Positions 23,721-34,170 are shown, counted from the stretch's first letter. The stretch: DNA of 64,000 nt from Proteus vulgaris (GCF_033708015.1 NZ_CP137920.1:1364001-1428000), one strand, 5' to 3'. Numbers and translations: made by a program. Notes: generated by a model from the sequence alone, not told the origin.

Positions 23721-24146
23721 TTGAGTAATCATAATGATTTACTGGCGGAACCCCTCAGAAAGCGGCACCGTGTCAGTAAACTGGTCGTGCCTCTGATCTT
23801 TACGACAAAGTATCGACGTAAGCTATTTGACGGACTGATGCTCGCTCAACTGCGTGATGCATTTGACTCCGCTGCGGCAAAACTTGAATGCGAAATTATT
23901 GAGATGGACGGAGAGCCTGACCATGTGCATCTGCTGGTTGCTTACCCGCCAAAACTGGCGGTCAGTGTGATGGTCAACAATCTGAAATCAGTATCGTCGC
24001 GCCTGCTGCGCCAGCAAAACACACATTTACGGACGCAAAGTAAAACGGGGCTTTTGTGGTCAAGGTCGTACTTTGTCTGTAGCACCGGAGGGGCAACGAT
24101 TGAAACACTCAGAGCCTACGTTCAGAGTCAGTCAACGCCTGATTGA
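23721..24146 (+). CDS. tnpA: TnpA, Y1 (HUH) transposase of the IS605 family
   Basis: Single-strand transposase of 141 residues. The HUH motif is visible as DHVHLL and the catalytic tyrosine in TLRAYVQSQ near the C-terminus. The front block LVVPLIFTTKYRRKLF is the usual first strand. The start appears to be TTG at 23721; no in-frame ATG lies close upstream. The frame is intact, so the element may be mobile. Confidence 0.9.
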   Translation: MSNHNDLLAEPLRKRHRVSKLVVPLIFTTKYRRKLFDGLMLAQLRDAFDSAAAKLECEIIEMDGEPDHVHLLVAYPPKLAVSVMVNNLKSVSSRLLRQQNTHLRTQSKTGLLWSRSYFVCSTGGATIETLRAYVQSQSTPD

Positions 24147-24151
24147 TCTTT

Positions 24152-24170
24152 AAAGCCCTGCGGGCTTTTC
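24152..24170 (+). terminator. Hairpin after tnpA
   Basis: Stem AAAGCCC / GGGCTTT with tail TTC, six bases after the tnpA stop. Confidence 0.65.
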
Positions 24171-24177
24171 GCCTTAT

Positions 24178-24202
24178 ACCCCCGCCCGCACTGGGCGAGG
24201 GT
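24178..24202. repeat. Subterminal hairpin, left end of the IS
   Basis: Imperfect GC-rich palindrome with arms around CGCCC / GGGCG and flanking C and G runs. It is the likely left-end TnpA recognition hairpin. Confidence 0.7.
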
Positions 24203-24419
24203 TTACGGCGTTTTTCGCTAAAAAATGCACTATCTCGAAAAAATAATATTAAATAAGACGCGTTAGTACCTATCTACTTATTTCTTCCTATACATTGTAT
24301 GCGTATAATGTCGCGCATATATTAATACTGTTTTTCTTTGTTTGAACGCTATGCTTATTATATCAATGTAATAAGAGCAACAAATACAGAAATGCAGTGT
24401 CCACGAAAAGGAGAAACTC

Positions 24420-25106
24420 ATGGCGGTTAGCGTCCCTGTTATAACTGTTGATGGGCCTAGCGGAGCAGGTAAAGGAACATTATGTCAAGCATTAGCGAAA
24501 GCGTTTGGTTGGCATTTACTCGATTCTGGTGCTATTTATCGTGTATTGGCATTAGCCGCTTTACATCACCATGTTGATATAACCTCAGAAGATGCTTTAG
24601 TGCCCTTGGCTGCAAATTTAGATGTGCGTTTTATTCCTAATGAGAATGGCTTAAGTGTCATTCTTGAAGGTGAAGATGTTTCAACTGAAATTCGAACAGA
24701 AACAGTTGGAAATACGGCATCACAAGCGGCGACTTTTCCCCGTGTAAGAGAAGCATTACTGCGTCGTCAGCGTGCGTTTCGTACTGCGCCTGGCTTAATT
24801 GCAGATGGCAGAGATATGGGCACCATTGTTTTTCCTGATGCCCAAGTAAAAATATTTCTAGAGGCGAGTGCAGAAGAGCGTGCGCGTCGTCGCATGTTAC
24901 AGTTGCAGGAAAAGGGCTTTAATGTTAACTTTGAGCGCCTTTTATCCGAGATAAAAGAACGCGATCACCGTGACCGGAATCGCGCTGTTGCGCCACTTGT
25001 TGCGGCGAAAGATGCATTAATTCTCGATTCTACAAGTTTGTCTATTGACGAAGTCATTGAAAAATCGTTGACTTATGCTAAAAAAAATCTGCAATTAACA
25101 GCGTAA
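24420..25106 (+). CDS. cmk: Cytidylate kinase
   Basis: Phosphorylates CMP and dCMP for nucleotide recycling. The P-loop is GPSGAGKGT at residues 10-18. The [13 protein letters not shown] and ERARRR blocks are family hallmarks. The 228 residues are close to E. coli (227). AAAAGGAG precedes the ATG. Transcribed with rpsA in E. coli; a 173-base leader separates them here. Upstream, a TATAAT-like element at 24304-24309 lies between the IS and the gene and may be its own promoter. Confidence 0.97.
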   Translation: MAVSVPVITVDGPSGAGKGTLCQALAKAFGWHLLDSGAIYRVLALAALHHHVDITSEDALVPLAANLDVRFIPNENGLSVILEGEDVSTEIRTETVGNTASQAATFPRVREALLRRQRAFRTAPGLIADGRDMGTIVFPDAQVKIFLEASAEERARRRMLQLQEKGFNVNFERLLSEIKERDHRDRNRAVAPLVAAKDALILDSTSLSIDEVIEKSLTYAKKNLQLTA

Positions 25107-25279
25107 TTCATTTTTATTTCGTTTATACTAGGAAATTATCTAAATCGGGTTGACGTGTTAATGAAAACACAACAATGCCCGATGACCTCGTCACAAAGGA
25201 TGTAATGAGGTATGTGAAACAACCCCATTCGGCCGGATGCTAAATGGACGTTAATTAAATTTACTTGAAGATCATTAAC

Positions 25280-26953
25280 ATGACAGAATCTTTTGCTCAA
25301 CTCTTTGAAGAATCCCTAAAAACAATCGAAACTCGTCCTGGCGCTATCGTTCGCGGCGTTGTAGTTGCTATCGATAAAGACGTTGTTCTGGTTGATGCAG
25401 GTCTGAAATCAGAATCTGCTATTCCTGTAGAACAATTCAAAAACGCTCAAGGCGAATTAGAAATCCAAGTGGGCGACGAAATTGATGTTGCTCTGGACGC
25501 GGTTGAAGATGGCTTCGGTGAAACCGTTCTGTCCCGTGAGAAAGCTAAACGTCACGAAGCGTGGCTGATGCTAGAAAAAGCTTACGAAGAAAACGAAACT
25601 GTTGTTGGTATCATCAACGGTAAAGTTAAAGGTGGTTTCACTGTTGAACTGAACGGCATTCGTGCGTTCTTACCTGGTTCACTGGTAGACGTTCGCCCAG
25701 TTCGCGATACAACTCATCTGGAAAACAAAGAGCTTGAGTTCAAAGTCATCAAATTAGACCAAAAACGTAACAACGTTGTTGTGTCTCGTCGTGCGGTTAT
25801 CGAATCTGAAAACAGCGCAGAACGTGATCAGTTATTAGAAAACCTGCAAGAAGGCATGGAAGTTAAAGGTATCGTTAAGAACCTTACTGACTACGGTGCA
25901 TTCGTTGATCTGGGCGGTGTTGACGGTTTACTGCACATCACTGACATGGCTTGGAAACGTGTTAAACACCCAAGCGAAATTGTCAATGTTGGCGACGAAA
26001 TCACTGTTAAAGTCCTGAAATTCGACCGTGAACGTACTCGCGTATCATTAGGTCTGAAACAACTGGGCGAAGATCCATGGGTAGCTATCGCTAAACGTTA
26101 TCCAGAAGGTACTAAACTGACTGGTCGTGTAACTAATCTGACTGATTACGGCTGCTTCGTAGAAATCGAAGAAGGCGTTGAAGGTCTGGTACACGTTTCT
26201 GAAATGGATTGGACTAACAAAAACATTCACCCATCTAAAGTTGTTAATGTTGGTGATGTTGTTGAAGTTATGGTTCTTGACATCGATGAAGAACGTCGTC
26301 GTATTTCACTGGGTCTGAAACAGTGTAAATCTAACCCATGGCAGCAATTCGCAGAAACTCACAACAAGAACGACCGTGTTGAAGGTAAAATCAAGTCTAT
26401 TACTGACTTCGGTATCTTCATCGGTTTAGACGGCGGTATCGACGGTCTGGTTCACTTATCTGACATTTCTTGGAATGTTGCAGGTGAAGAAGCCGTTCGT
26501 GAATACAAAAAAGGCGACGAAATCGCTGCTGTAGTTCTGCAAGTTGATGCTGAACGTGAACGTATCTCACTGGGCGTTAAACAATTATCAGAAGATCCAT
26601 TCAATAATTACCTGTCTGCTCACAAAAAAGGTGCTATTGTTTCTGGTAAAGTAACTGCTGTTGACGCTAAAGGCGCAACTGTAGAATTAGCTGACGGTGT
26701 TGAAGGTTATCTTCGTGCTTCAGAAGCTTCACGTGACCGCGTTGAAGATGCAACTCTGGTTCTGAATGTTGGCGAAGCTGTAGAAGCTAAATACACTGGC
26801 GTTGACCGTAAAAACCGCGTTATCAACTTATCTGTTCGTGCTAAAGACGAAGCAGACGAGAAAGACGCTATCGCTTCTGTAAACAACAAAGAAGAAGTTG
26901 GTTTTTCAAACAACGCTATGGCTGAAGCTTTCAAAGCAGCTAAAGGCGAATAA
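25280..26953 (+). CDS. rpsA: 30S ribosomal protein S1
   Basis: RNA-binding ribosomal protein that loads mRNA. The 557 residues equal E. coli, with six S1 repeats recognisable by recurring ITDxGxFVxLG and RISLGxKQ blocks. The start at 25280 gives [13 protein letters not shown], the family N-terminus; an in-frame ATG 15 bases upstream is not used. No strong Shine-Dalgarno sequence is visible (only GAAG), as is known for E. coli rpsA, whose leader is folded and repressed by S1 itself. Codon use is more biased than in neighbours. Confidence 0.98.
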   Translation: MTESFAQLFEESLKTIETRPGAIVRGVVVAIDKDVVLVDAGLKSESAIPVEQFKNAQGELEIQVGDEIDVALDAVEDGFGETVLSREKAKRHEAWLMLEKAYEENETVVGIINGKVKGGFTVELNGIRAFLPGSLVDVRPVRDTTHLENKELEFKVIKLDQKRNNVVVSRRAVIESENSAERDQLLENLQEGMEVKGIVKNLTDYGAFVDLGGVDGLLHITDMAWKRVKHPSEIVNVGDEITVKVLKFDRERTRVSLGLKQLGEDPWVAIAKRYPEGTKLTGRVTNLTDYGCFVEIEEGVEGLVHVSEMDWTNKNIHPSKVVNVGDVVEVMVLDIDEERRRISLGLKQCKSNPWQQFAETHNKNDRVEGKIKSITDFGIFIGLDGGIDGLVHLSDISWNVAGEEAVREYKKGDEIAAVVLQVDAERERISLGVKQLSEDPFNNYLSAHKKGAIVSGKVTAVDAKGATVELADGVEGYLRASEASRDRVEDATLVLNVGEAVEAKYTGVDRKNRVINLSVRAKDEADEKDAIASVNNKEEVGFSNNAMAEAFKAAKGE

Positions 26954-26971
26954 TTTAAGTTATTAACGGAA

Positions 26972-26990
26972 GGCAACGTTAATCGTTGCC
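26972..26990 (+). terminator. Hairpin between rpsA and ihfB
   Basis: Perfect stem GGCAACG / CGTTGCC with five-base loop and short TATTT tail. It is probably a partial terminator limiting readthrough into ihfB. Confidence 0.7.
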
Positions 26991-27017
26991 TATTTATCGG
27001 TAGTTTAGGGAGGTAAT

Positions 27018-27305
27018 ATGACCAAGTCTGAGTTAATCGAGAGACTTGCAGGCCTACAATCTCATCTTTCGGCTAAGACGGTTGAAGAAGCTGTAAAAGA
27101 AATGCTTGATCATATGGCTGATACTTTAGCTGATGGTGAGCGTATCGAAGTCCGCGGATTCGGCAGTTTTTCTCTACACTACCGTGCGCCGCGTACGGGT
27201 CGTAACCCGAAGACTGGTGATAAAGTAGATCTGGAAGGTAAATACGTTCCACACTTTAAGCCAGGTAAAGAGTTACGTGACCGTGTAAATATTTATACGG
27301 AATAA
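27018..27305 (+). CDS. ihfB: Integration host factor subunit beta
   Basis: DNA-bending HU-family protein that pairs with IhfA. The 95 residues are close to E. coli (94). The IHF signature [21 protein letters not shown] and the Pro that intercalates in the beta arm (RNP) are present. AGGGAGGT precedes the ATG. Downstream of rpsA as in E. coli, followed by its own terminator. Confidence 0.97.
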   Translation: MTKSELIERLAGLQSHLSAKTVEEAVKEMLDHMADTLADGERIEVRGFGSFSLHYRAPRTGRNPKTGDKVDLEGKYVPHFKPGKELRDRVNIYTE

Positions 27306-27344
27306 TAACGCCTGTCGAAATGGCACGATGTTAGTTAACTTTCT

Positions 27345-27373
27345 CAAAAACGGTACTTAGGTGCCGTTTTTTA
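27345..27373 (+). terminator. Terminator after ihfB
   Basis: Stem AAAACGGTAC / GGTGCCGTTTT with a G-U pair and T run. Confidence 0.85.
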
Positions 27374-27705
27374 TTCCCTAGTATTATGACTTTTAGTGTG
27401 TTTTTCTGTTCTTTAATCTTCTTCAATTTTTAATTCTAACTTATTCAATTCGCTCTATTTATTTTATCCACCATGTACCTTTCTTTTTATTACTATAATC
27501 CGCTTTAGTTTTAATTTCTCTATTTAATTACTGAACTCACTTAGTTGTTTTTCTTTTTATGAGTTTCTTCTCAAAATTTATTGTATGTAACAAGAGATCT
27601 TTTTCTTTTTATAAAGCATCGCTAAAAGATGGCATAAAAGTATTTCTTTAACTAAATGATAATATCATGATATTTAAAGAATGATTGAAGGCAAGGATGC
27701 TGAGA
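27374..27705. other. Intergenic region before comEC
   Basis: Strongly T-rich on the plus strand, no gene or conserved motif recognised. It presumably contains the comEC promoter. Confidence 0.4.
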
Positions 27706-30075
27706 ATGATTTTATTGAATCGAATGATGGTTTTTTTTAAGTTAGAGGTATTATCAATAAAACGGAAGTGTTTTCATTCAGCTTATTTTCAAAAACTTTA
27801 TTTCACAAAATTAACTTTAGATAGTATTGCTTTAGCAATGATATTAGGCTGTTTACCGTTATTAGTTCAACATACACTTTTTAGTCAGACTATTTATTCT
27901 ATTACTATTTTTGTTGCATTATTTTTATTATTTTTTCCTTTTCGTTCATTACGATTTTTCTCTATCTTTCTGTTTTTCTGGGTTTATTCAAATATGGCTG
28001 CATCATCCTTAATGACGAGAACGGAGCAGTTTGCCGATAATATAGTAATATTTGAAACCAAAATTATGGAATATCGCCAATTAACAGAGGGTAATATTAT
28101 TATCAAAATACCCATTACCAAAAAAACGCGCTTCTCATCATCTGTTTATGCTAACGTGTATTGGCGAAATCCCCCTAAAAATATAGCAGTAGGGCAATAT
28201 TGGAAATTTAAAATTCAATTCAGAGCAGTACATAGCTATTTAAATGAAGGTGGGTTTGATAGTCAAAAGTATGCTGTTTCTATGAAAGAAACGTTAACAG
28301 GTAAAGTGATGACGGCCCAGTTTATCCGAGATGATACATCACTGCGTACTCAATTTATTCAAACCCTTTCAACTTATTGGCAAACTGCAGAAAATAAAGG
28401 CGAAATTATTGCTTTAGTCTTAGGTAATAAGCGATATATTGAACCTGAGAAGAAAGATCTCTATATCAAAACAGGAGTTGCACATTTAATTGTGATATCG
28501 GGGTTGCATATAGGTTTAGCTGCTTGTGCTGGCTGGATCATTGCAAGAAGTATTCAATTTATATTTCCTATCAGATGGATTAATCCACAGTTTCCATTAG
28601 TCATAGCTTGGCTATGTGGGGTTTTCTATGCTGCGTTATCAGGTTGGGGAATACCAGCAACAAGAGCTGTTATTGGATTAACCGTTTGGGTGATTTTACA
28701 TTGGGCAAACCGATTATTTTTACCTTGGCAATGGGTACTTTGGAGCGCCGCACTCATTCTTATTATTGAACCTCTTTCTATCCTTTCAGCCAGTTTCTGG
28801 CTTTCCTTTTCTGCTGTATTTGCCATTATTTTTTGGTATTGGATGTATCCATTAAAAACTAAATATAATTATCAAAAACGGTGGTTTATTTTACGATTGG
28901 TACATTTACAATTTGGTTTATTAATTATTTTGTTACCATTTCAATTATATTTATTTAATGGTGCTAATTTTTTTAGTTTTATCGTTAATTTGTGGGCAGT
29001 TCCTGTTATTTCTTTTATTACCGTACCGTTAATAATGATTGGATTATTGACATTTTTTCTCTCATTTTTACAGCCGATAATTTGGCATTGGGTTGATCTT
29101 TCTATCAATTTTGCTTTTTGGTGTACTCCATTATTTTTACCATTTTGGCAAGAAAGTGGTGCTATTCCTTTATTATTAGCTTTTTTGGGGCTCGGCATTA
29201 TTTTAGTCATCAAAATGTCATGGTGGCATTATCATTTTATATGCATTGTGGCTATTGGTGCTGTTTTATATTGTGAATTGACAGCTTCTTCACGCTATCA
29301 ATGGCGAATGTCCATGCTAGATGTTGGACATGGTTTAGCTGTTGTTCTTGAAAAAGAAGGAGAAGCGGTTATTTATGATACTGGAATACGGTGGAAAAGT
29401 GGTGGTTCAATTGCCAAAAGTGTCATTATTCCTTATTTAAAAAGTCATCGGCTTAAACCCGTTGCATTGATAATTAGTCACGATCATCTTGATCATACTG
29501 GGGGGATTAACGATTTAATAAAAGCGTATCCTAACTTAAACATTCGTAGTAGTTTTGACGATCCTTCGCATTTACCTTGTTTAAGTAATAAATCATGGCA
29601 ATGGAAAGGGCTTCGATTTGAGGCATTATGGCCACCGAATAAGTTACCTTCCCCGAAGAATAATCAATCCTGTGTGATTAATGTCAGTGATGGTAAACAC
29701 CATATTCTTTTGACTGGAGATATAGAAAAAGAAGCTGAAGCTCAATTAGTAAGAGTCAAAAAAGAACAACTGAAAGCCGATGTTTTACAAGTTCCTCACC
29801 ATGGTAGTCAAACATCATCCACATTGATGTTTATTCAAGCAGTATCACCTAAATTTGCGCTCGTTTCTGCTGCTCGTTATAGCCCTTGGCGTTTACCTTC
29901 TGATAAAGTACATCATCGTTATAAAAGAGAAGCTATTAATTGGCTAACAACTTCTATTAGTGGACAAATTTCTATCGAGTTTAATCAAAATAATATTGAT
30001 GTATTTACCTATAGACGAGATATTTTACCTCGTTGGTATCATCAGTGGTTTGGTGTTTTGACGTTTCCCGAGTAG
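27706..30075 (+). CDS. comEC: DNA internalization-related competence protein ComEC/Rec2
   Basis: Inner-membrane channel for single-stranded DNA uptake (E. coli YcaI). Order: N-terminal membrane and soluble OB-like part, the Competence domain with HLIVISGLHIGLAA and many hydrophobic helices (about residues 225-500), then a metallo-beta-lactamase-like domain with SHDHLDHTGG, LTGDIEKEAE and VPHHGSQTSS. The start at 27706 is chosen for AAGG nine bases upstream; the frame opens earlier at a TTG (27685). About 789 residues, some 30 longer than E. coli at the N-terminus. Confidence 0.92.
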   Translation: MILLNRMMVFFKLEVLSIKRKCFHSAYFQKLYFTKLTLDSIALAMILGCLPLLVQHTLFSQTIYSITIFVALFLLFFPFRSLRFFSIFLFFWVYSNMAASSLMTRTEQFADNIVIFETKIMEYRQLTEGNIIIKIPITKKTRFSSSVYANVYWRNPPKNIAVGQYWKFKIQFRAVHSYLNEGGFDSQKYAVSMKETLTGKVMTAQFIRDDTSLRTQFIQTLSTYWQTAENKGEIIALVLGNKRYIEPEKKDLYIKTGVAHLIVISGLHIGLAACAGWIIARSIQFIFPIRWINPQFPLVIAWLCGVFYAALSGWGIPATRAVIGLTVWVILHWANRLFLPWQWVLWSAALILIIEPLSILSASFWLSFSAVFAIIFWYWMYPLKTKYNYQKRWFILRLVHLQFGLLIILLPFQLYLFNGANFFSFIVNLWAVPVISFITVPLIMIGLLTFFLSFLQPIIWHWVDLSINFAFWCTPLFLPFWQESGAIPLLLAFLGLGIILVIKMSWWHYHFICIVAIGAVLYCELTASSRYQWRMSMLDVGHGLAVVLEKEGEAVIYDTGIRWKSGGSIAKSVIIPYLKSHRLKPVALIISHDHLDHTGGINDLIKAYPNLNIRSSFDDPSHLPCLSNKSWQWKGLRFEALWPPNKLPSPKNNQSCVINVSDGKHHILLTGDIEKEAEAQLVRVKKEQLKADVLQVPHHGSQTSSTLMFIQAVSPKFALVSAARYSPWRLPSDKVHHRYKREAINWLTTSISGQISIEFNQNNIDVFTYRRDILPRWYHQWFGVLTFPE

Positions 30076-30111
30076 AATGACCGGCTAATTATTAAAAGTT
30101 TGGTAATATAT

Positions 30112-31857
30112 ATGAATGATATAGATCTATCAACGTGGCAAACATTCCGCCGCTTATGGCCAATGATCCGACTTTTTAAAGCAGGGTTAATCGTTGCTGC
30201 AATTGCATTAGTCATCAATGCGGGGGTGGATGCATTTATGATTTCTTTATTAAAACCGCTTCTTGATGAAGGTTTTGGTAAAGCCAGCAATGACGTATTA
30301 AAATGGATGCCTCTTGCTGTTATTGGACTGATCGTTCTGCGTGGTATATCTAACTTTATTTCAAGTTACTGCCTTTCTTGGGTATCAGGAAAAGTGGTAA
30401 TGAATATGCGTCGCCGACTGTTTTCTCACATAATGGGAATGCCGGTGAGCTTTTTTGATCAGCAATCAACAGGGACTTTACTCTCTCGTATCACATATGA
30501 TTCAGAACAAGTTGCCTCTTCATCATCAGGCGCATTAATCACAGTTGTACGTGAAGGTGCTTATATTATTGGGCTATTTTGTTTGATGTTTTACTATAGC
30601 TGGCAATTATCCCTGATCCTTATCGTTATCGCACCTATTGTGGCTGTTGTTATCCGTTTGGTATCGACTCGTTTTAGAACGATCAGTAAACGGATCCAAA
30701 ATAGCATGGGACAAGTAACAACTAGCGCAGAGCAAATGCTAAAAGGGCATAAAGAAGTTCTGATTTTTAATGGTCAAGAAGTTGAAAATAAGCGCTTTAA
30801 CCATGTGAGTAATCATATTCGCCGTCAAGGTATGCGTATGGTTGTCGCCTCGTCAATTTCAGATCCTATTATTCAATTGATTGCTTCCTTTGCATTAGCA
30901 TTTGTTCTATATGCAGCAAGTTTCCCAGAAATTATGGAAACATTAACGGCGGGGACAATTACGGTTGTCTTCTCCTCAATGGTTGCATTAATGCGCCCAT
31001 TAAAATCGTTGACTAACGTAAATGCTCAATTTCAGCGTGGTATGGCTGCTTGTCAGACACTATTTACTATCCTCGATATGGAGCAAGAAAAAGACACGGG
31101 TAAGCTTGAACTGAAAAAACCAACGGGTGATATTGAATTTCGTAACGTGACTTTCCAATATGTTACGAAAGATACGCCAGCATTGAAAAATATGTCGTTT
31201 ACCATTCCAGCAGGAAAAACTGTTGCATTAGTTGGACGTTCAGGCTCTGGTAAATCTACGATTGCCAACCTGATCACTCGTTTTTATGACGTTAATGAAG
31301 GTGAGATATTAATTAATGGTCATGATATTCGTGAATACACATTAAAATCTTTGCGTAACCAAGTTGCATTAGTTTCTCAAAATGTGCATCTTTTTAATGA
31401 AACTGTGGCAAACAATATCGTCTATGCTTGTGAAGAGCAGTATACCCGTGAAGATATTGAAAAAGCGGCGAAAATGGCTCATGCGATGGATTTTATCCAA
31501 AAAATGGATAAAGGCTTAGATACTGAAATTGGTGAAAATGGTGTGTTACTTTCAGGTGGACAACGTCAGCGTATTGCAATTGCAAGAGCATTATTACGAG
31601 ATTCCCCTATTCTTATTCTTGATGAAGCAACATCAGCGTTAGATACAGAATCAGAACGAGCTATTCAGTCCGCACTTGATGAACTACAGAAAAACAGAAC
31701 CTCTTTAGTCATTGCTCACCGTTTATCAACGATTGAAAAAGCGGATGAAATATTAGTTATTGAAGACGGCGAAATTGTTGAACGTGGCGCACACCTTGAT
31801 TTGATTGAAAAACAGGGTATTTATGCACAACTTCACAGGATGCAATTTGGCAAATGA
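30112..31857 (+). CDS. msbA: Lipid A export ATP-binding/permease protein MsbA
   Basis: Homodimeric ABC exporter that flips lipid A-core across the inner membrane. Membrane domain about residues 1-310 with six helices, then the ATPase: Walker [10 protein letters not shown], signature LSGGQRQR, Walker [13 protein letters not shown] and H-loop IAHRLST. The start at 30112 ([16 protein letters not shown]) matches E. coli and gives 581 residues (582 there). An in-frame ATG 12 bases upstream is less likely. It overlaps lpxK by four bases. Confidence 0.97.
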   Translation: MNDIDLSTWQTFRRLWPMIRLFKAGLIVAAIALVINAGVDAFMISLLKPLLDEGFGKASNDVLKWMPLAVIGLIVLRGISNFISSYCLSWVSGKVVMNMRRRLFSHIMGMPVSFFDQQSTGTLLSRITYDSEQVASSSSGALITVVREGAYIIGLFCLMFYYSWQLSLILIVIAPIVAVVIRLVSTRFRTISKRIQNSMGQVTTSAEQMLKGHKEVLIFNGQEVENKRFNHVSNHIRRQGMRMVVASSISDPIIQLIASFALAFVLYAASFPEIMETLTAGTITVVFSSMVALMRPLKSLTNVNAQFQRGMAACQTLFTILDMEQEKDTGKLELKKPTGDIEFRNVTFQYVTKDTPALKNMSFTIPAGKTVALVGRSGSGKSTIANLITRFYDVNEGEILINGHDIREYTLKSLRNQVALVSQNVHLFNETVANNIVYACEEQYTREDIEKAAKMAHAMDFIQKMDKGLDTEIGENGVLLSGGQRQRIAIARALLRDSPILILDEATSALDTESERAIQSALDELQKNRTSLVIAHRLSTIEKADEILVIEDGEIVERGAHLDLIEKQGIYAQLHRMQFGK

Positions 31858-32843
31858 TTGAGCGGATTTGGTCTGGTAAATCTTGGTTTTATATCCTATT
31901 GCTTCCATTCTCATGGTTGTATGGTGCGATTACACTGCTAAGGCGTTTTGCATATCAGAAAGGGTGGTTAGCATCATGGAAGGCCCCTGTTCCTGTTGTG
32001 ATTGTGGGGAATTTAACTGCAGGTGGGAATGGTAAAACACCTGTTGTGATATGGCTTGTTGAGCAATTAATACAGCGGGGATTTAAACCAGGTGTCGTGT
32101 CTCGTGGTTACGGCGGAAAATCAGATCATTATCCATTACTTTTGACATCCGATACGACACCAGCCATGGCTGGTGATGAACCTGTATTGATTCATCATCG
32201 GACAACGGCTCCCGTTGCAGTTGCGCCTAATCGACGAGATGCAGTAAAAGCGTTATTAGCTCAATATGATCTGGATGTGATCATCACTGATGATGGTTTA
32301 CAACATTATGCATTACAGCGTGATTATGAAATTGTTGTCATTGATGGTCAACGTCGATTTGGCAATGGTTGGTGGTTACCAGCAGGCCCTATGCGGGAGC
32401 GTGCAGGGCGCTTAAATTCAGTAGATGCAATTATCGTTAATGGTGGAGTAAGCCAAGGTAATGAGATAAGCATGGTACTGGAAGGTGATATTGCTGTTAA
32501 TCTTAAAACGGGAGAAAAAAGACCAATCCAGCAAATTAAAAAGGCGGTTGCTATCGCTGGGATTGGTCATCCACCTCGATTTTTTAACTCATTACGTGAA
32601 AAAGGGATTGCATTAATCACAACAAAAGCATTTAGTGATCATAGTGATTATAGTGCTCAAGAATTACAGGATTTAACACCTGATTTAGAACCGCTTATTA
32701 TGACAGAAAAGGATGCTGTGAAATGTCAGCATTTTGCACAAGATAATTGGTGGTATTTACCTGTTAGCGCTGAATTAAATAGCCAATCTGTGCTAAAACA
32801 AGTCAGCAATTTAATTTACAGCTCGAAAAAAACTTGTATCTGA
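31854..32843 (+). CDS. lpxK: Tetraacyldisaccharide 4'-kinase
   Basis: Adds the 4' phosphate in lipid A synthesis at the inner-membrane surface. N-terminal hydrophobic anchor ([18 protein letters not shown]), then the P-loop [12 protein letters not shown] near residue 53, and the DDGLQHYAL catalytic block. The 329 residues fit (E. coli 328). The ATGA overlap with msbA shows translational coupling in one operon. Confidence 0.97.
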   Translation: MIERIWSGKSWFYILLLPFSWLYGAITLLRRFAYQKGWLASWKAPVPVVIVGNLTAGGNGKTPVVIWLVEQLIQRGFKPGVVSRGYGGKSDHYPLLLTSDTTPAMAGDEPVLIHHRTTAPVAVAPNRRDAVKALLAQYDLDVIITDDGLQHYALQRDYEIVVIDGQRRFGNGWWLPAGPMRERAGRLNSVDAIIVNGGVSQGNEISMVLEGDIAVNLKTGEKRPIQQIKKAVAIAGIGHPPRFFNSLREKGIALITTKAFSDHSDYSAQELQDLTPDLEPLIMTEKDAVKCQHFAQDNWWYLPVSAELNSQSVLKQVSNLIYSSKKTCI

Positions 32844-33355
32844 TCTGAAACAATGATATTTATAATGGAAATCAGGATAGCGTTACATAAAAGATTACCT
32901 ACCCGTAGTTGCATATCGCTTTTGTCGTAGTTCAATTTAACTCGCCATTACCCTATCTACTCAAAAGCCTTGTGTGGAGAGTTTGTGGATCTTGAATGTA
33001 AATTAATATTTTGTGCAGTGAAGAGTGTCAGCTTTGTGCATGATGAATGATAAAAAACCGTTTTAATGATGACTCATTGTTTTTATATTCGGTTGTCTTT
33101 TTATCCATGCTCTATAAATATCGAGATGTCATTTTTTCGTCATATTGATACTGTAAATATTTATTGCGCTTTATGATATTTATTCAGCTTAGCTATCACG
33201 GTTTTGAACATTTATATTTGAATAATAAAATGCACTACTTAGATTAATGTGTTCAGAATTTAATTGGGGTTTTATATAAGAAGACTTAATAAAAAGTAGG
33301 ATGCATTTGTATAGGAAAATAACACTATACAAAGAACAAAAGGAGTTTATCTATC
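32844..33355. other. Gap between lpxK and the cold-shock gene
   Basis: 512 AT-rich bases without a credible gene. E. coli has ycaQ at this spot; no trace is visible. The last 150 bases may be a long leader of the cold-shock mRNA, which is common in csp genes, but no cold box was identified. Confidence 0.5.
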
Positions 33356-33571
33356 ATGACATTACAATTAAGAATGGGTCGCGTAAAATGGTTTGACAAT
33401 AACAAAGGTTATGGTCTTATTGTTGCAAGAGACATTGAACAAGAAATTTATGTCAATAAAAAAGCGATTGCCAATACAAAAAATAAAGCATTAACAGAAG
33501 GTCAAGACGTTGAGTTTTCTGTTATCAGAACAGCAGCAGGTTTAGAAGCCGCTGATGTTATTGGGTTTTAA
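33356..33571 (+). CDS. Cold-shock-domain protein with divergent RNA-binding motifs
   Basis: A 71-residue single cold-shock domain. It starts GRVKWFDNNKGYGLIVARD, the family beta-1/beta-2 hairpin, but RNP1 reads KGYGLI in place of KGFGFI and RNP2 reads IYVNKKAI in place of VFVHFSAI. Two or three stacking aromatic/His positions are therefore lost. The C-terminal VEFSVIRTAAGLEAADV is normal for the fold. AAAAGGAG lies upstream. It may bind nucleic acid weakly or in a different way from CspA; I do not assign a csp letter. Confidence 0.88.
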   Translation: MTLQLRMGRVKWFDNNKGYGLIVARDIEQEIYVNKKAIANTKNKALTEGQDVEFSVIRTAAGLEAADVIGF

Positions 33572-33986
33572 ATAAGGCGTTGCCTTATTAAAGATGTAGA
33601 TAAAACGATAGTTTAATACTGAAACTAAATTATCGTTTATGCCTATTTTTAGGTAGGTAAACGTGAATAGTTTGCCACTAAGTTGAATAAGTCATATAAA
33701 AGAGTCATTTCGTTAATAAGAATGCAATAAAGATAATAAAAAGGTTAAATTATTATCAATAAAAGCTGAATGTAATTCTTTATTAATGATGTTGCAGACT
33801 CAACGATAAAAAGCCACATTAATGTGGCTTTTTTGTTGCTTATAGTAAAAGAGAAAATAATAAATTCATTAATAACTAAAATAATTTTCGAATTATCACT
33901 AAACGAGAGGTTTTGAGTATTAACGCTGATCCTTCCTTATGATATCCTTTCGCCATATAAAATGATTAACCCTTGAGAGGGACAAA
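33572..33986. other. Gap between the cold-shock gene and ycaR
   Basis: 415 bases with no gene. It holds a hairpin right after the csp stop (AATAAGGC / GCCTTATT, 33571-33589), a second one (AAACGATA / TATCGTTT, 33603-33638), and a strong symmetric terminator at 33809-33836. The ycaR promoter should lie in the last 120 bases. Confidence 0.55.
33809..33836 (+). terminator. Terminator before ycaR
   Basis: Near-perfect palindrome AAAAGCCACAT / ATGTGGCTTTT followed by T and G. It lies 238 bases after the csp stop, which implies a transcript with a long 3' tail or an independent small RNA. Confidence 0.85.
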
Positions 33987-34166
33987 ATGGATCACCGCTT
34001 ACTTGAAATTATTGCTTGCCCAGTTTGCCATGGCAAACTTATCTTTGATAAAGAAAACTCAGAGCTTATCTGCAAAATTGATCATTTAGCTTATCCTGTA
34101 CGTGACAATATCCCCGTTCTTCTGGAGAATGAAGCAAGAGAATTATCACTAGAAGAGGAAAAGTAA
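33987..34166 (+). CDS. ycaR: YcaR, small UPF0434/Trm112-like protein
   Basis: 59 residues (E. coli 60), beginning [18 protein letters not shown], with two N-terminal Cys (CPVC) and a third Cys in the LICK stretch. This is a Trm112-like zinc-ribbon remnant of unknown exact role. Four bases separate it from kdsB, as in E. coli, so the two are coupled. GAGAGGGA precedes the ATG. Confidence 0.94.
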   Translation: MDHRLLEIIACPVCHGKLIFDKENSELICKIDHLAYPVRDNIPVLLENEARELSLEEEK

Positions 34167-34170
34167 CTTC

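Larger units (their letters stand above)
22455..24220. mobile_element. IS200/IS605-family insertion sequence (tnpA plus tnpB)
   Basis: About 1.77 kb element with divergent tnpA (Y1 HUH transposase) and tnpB, the IS605 arrangement. It is clearly richer in GC than the flanks. Each end has a subterminal hairpin instead of inverted terminal repeats: CCCCGCCGTAAACGGCGAGG at 22464-22483 and a GC-rich hairpin at 24178-24202. The end near tnpB is placed at 22455 because the minus strand reads GAAG, hairpin, TCAC, the layout of IS608-type right ends. The other boundary is uncertain by about 10-15 bases (24208-24230). No target duplication is expected. It separates aroA from cmk. Confidence 0.9.
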
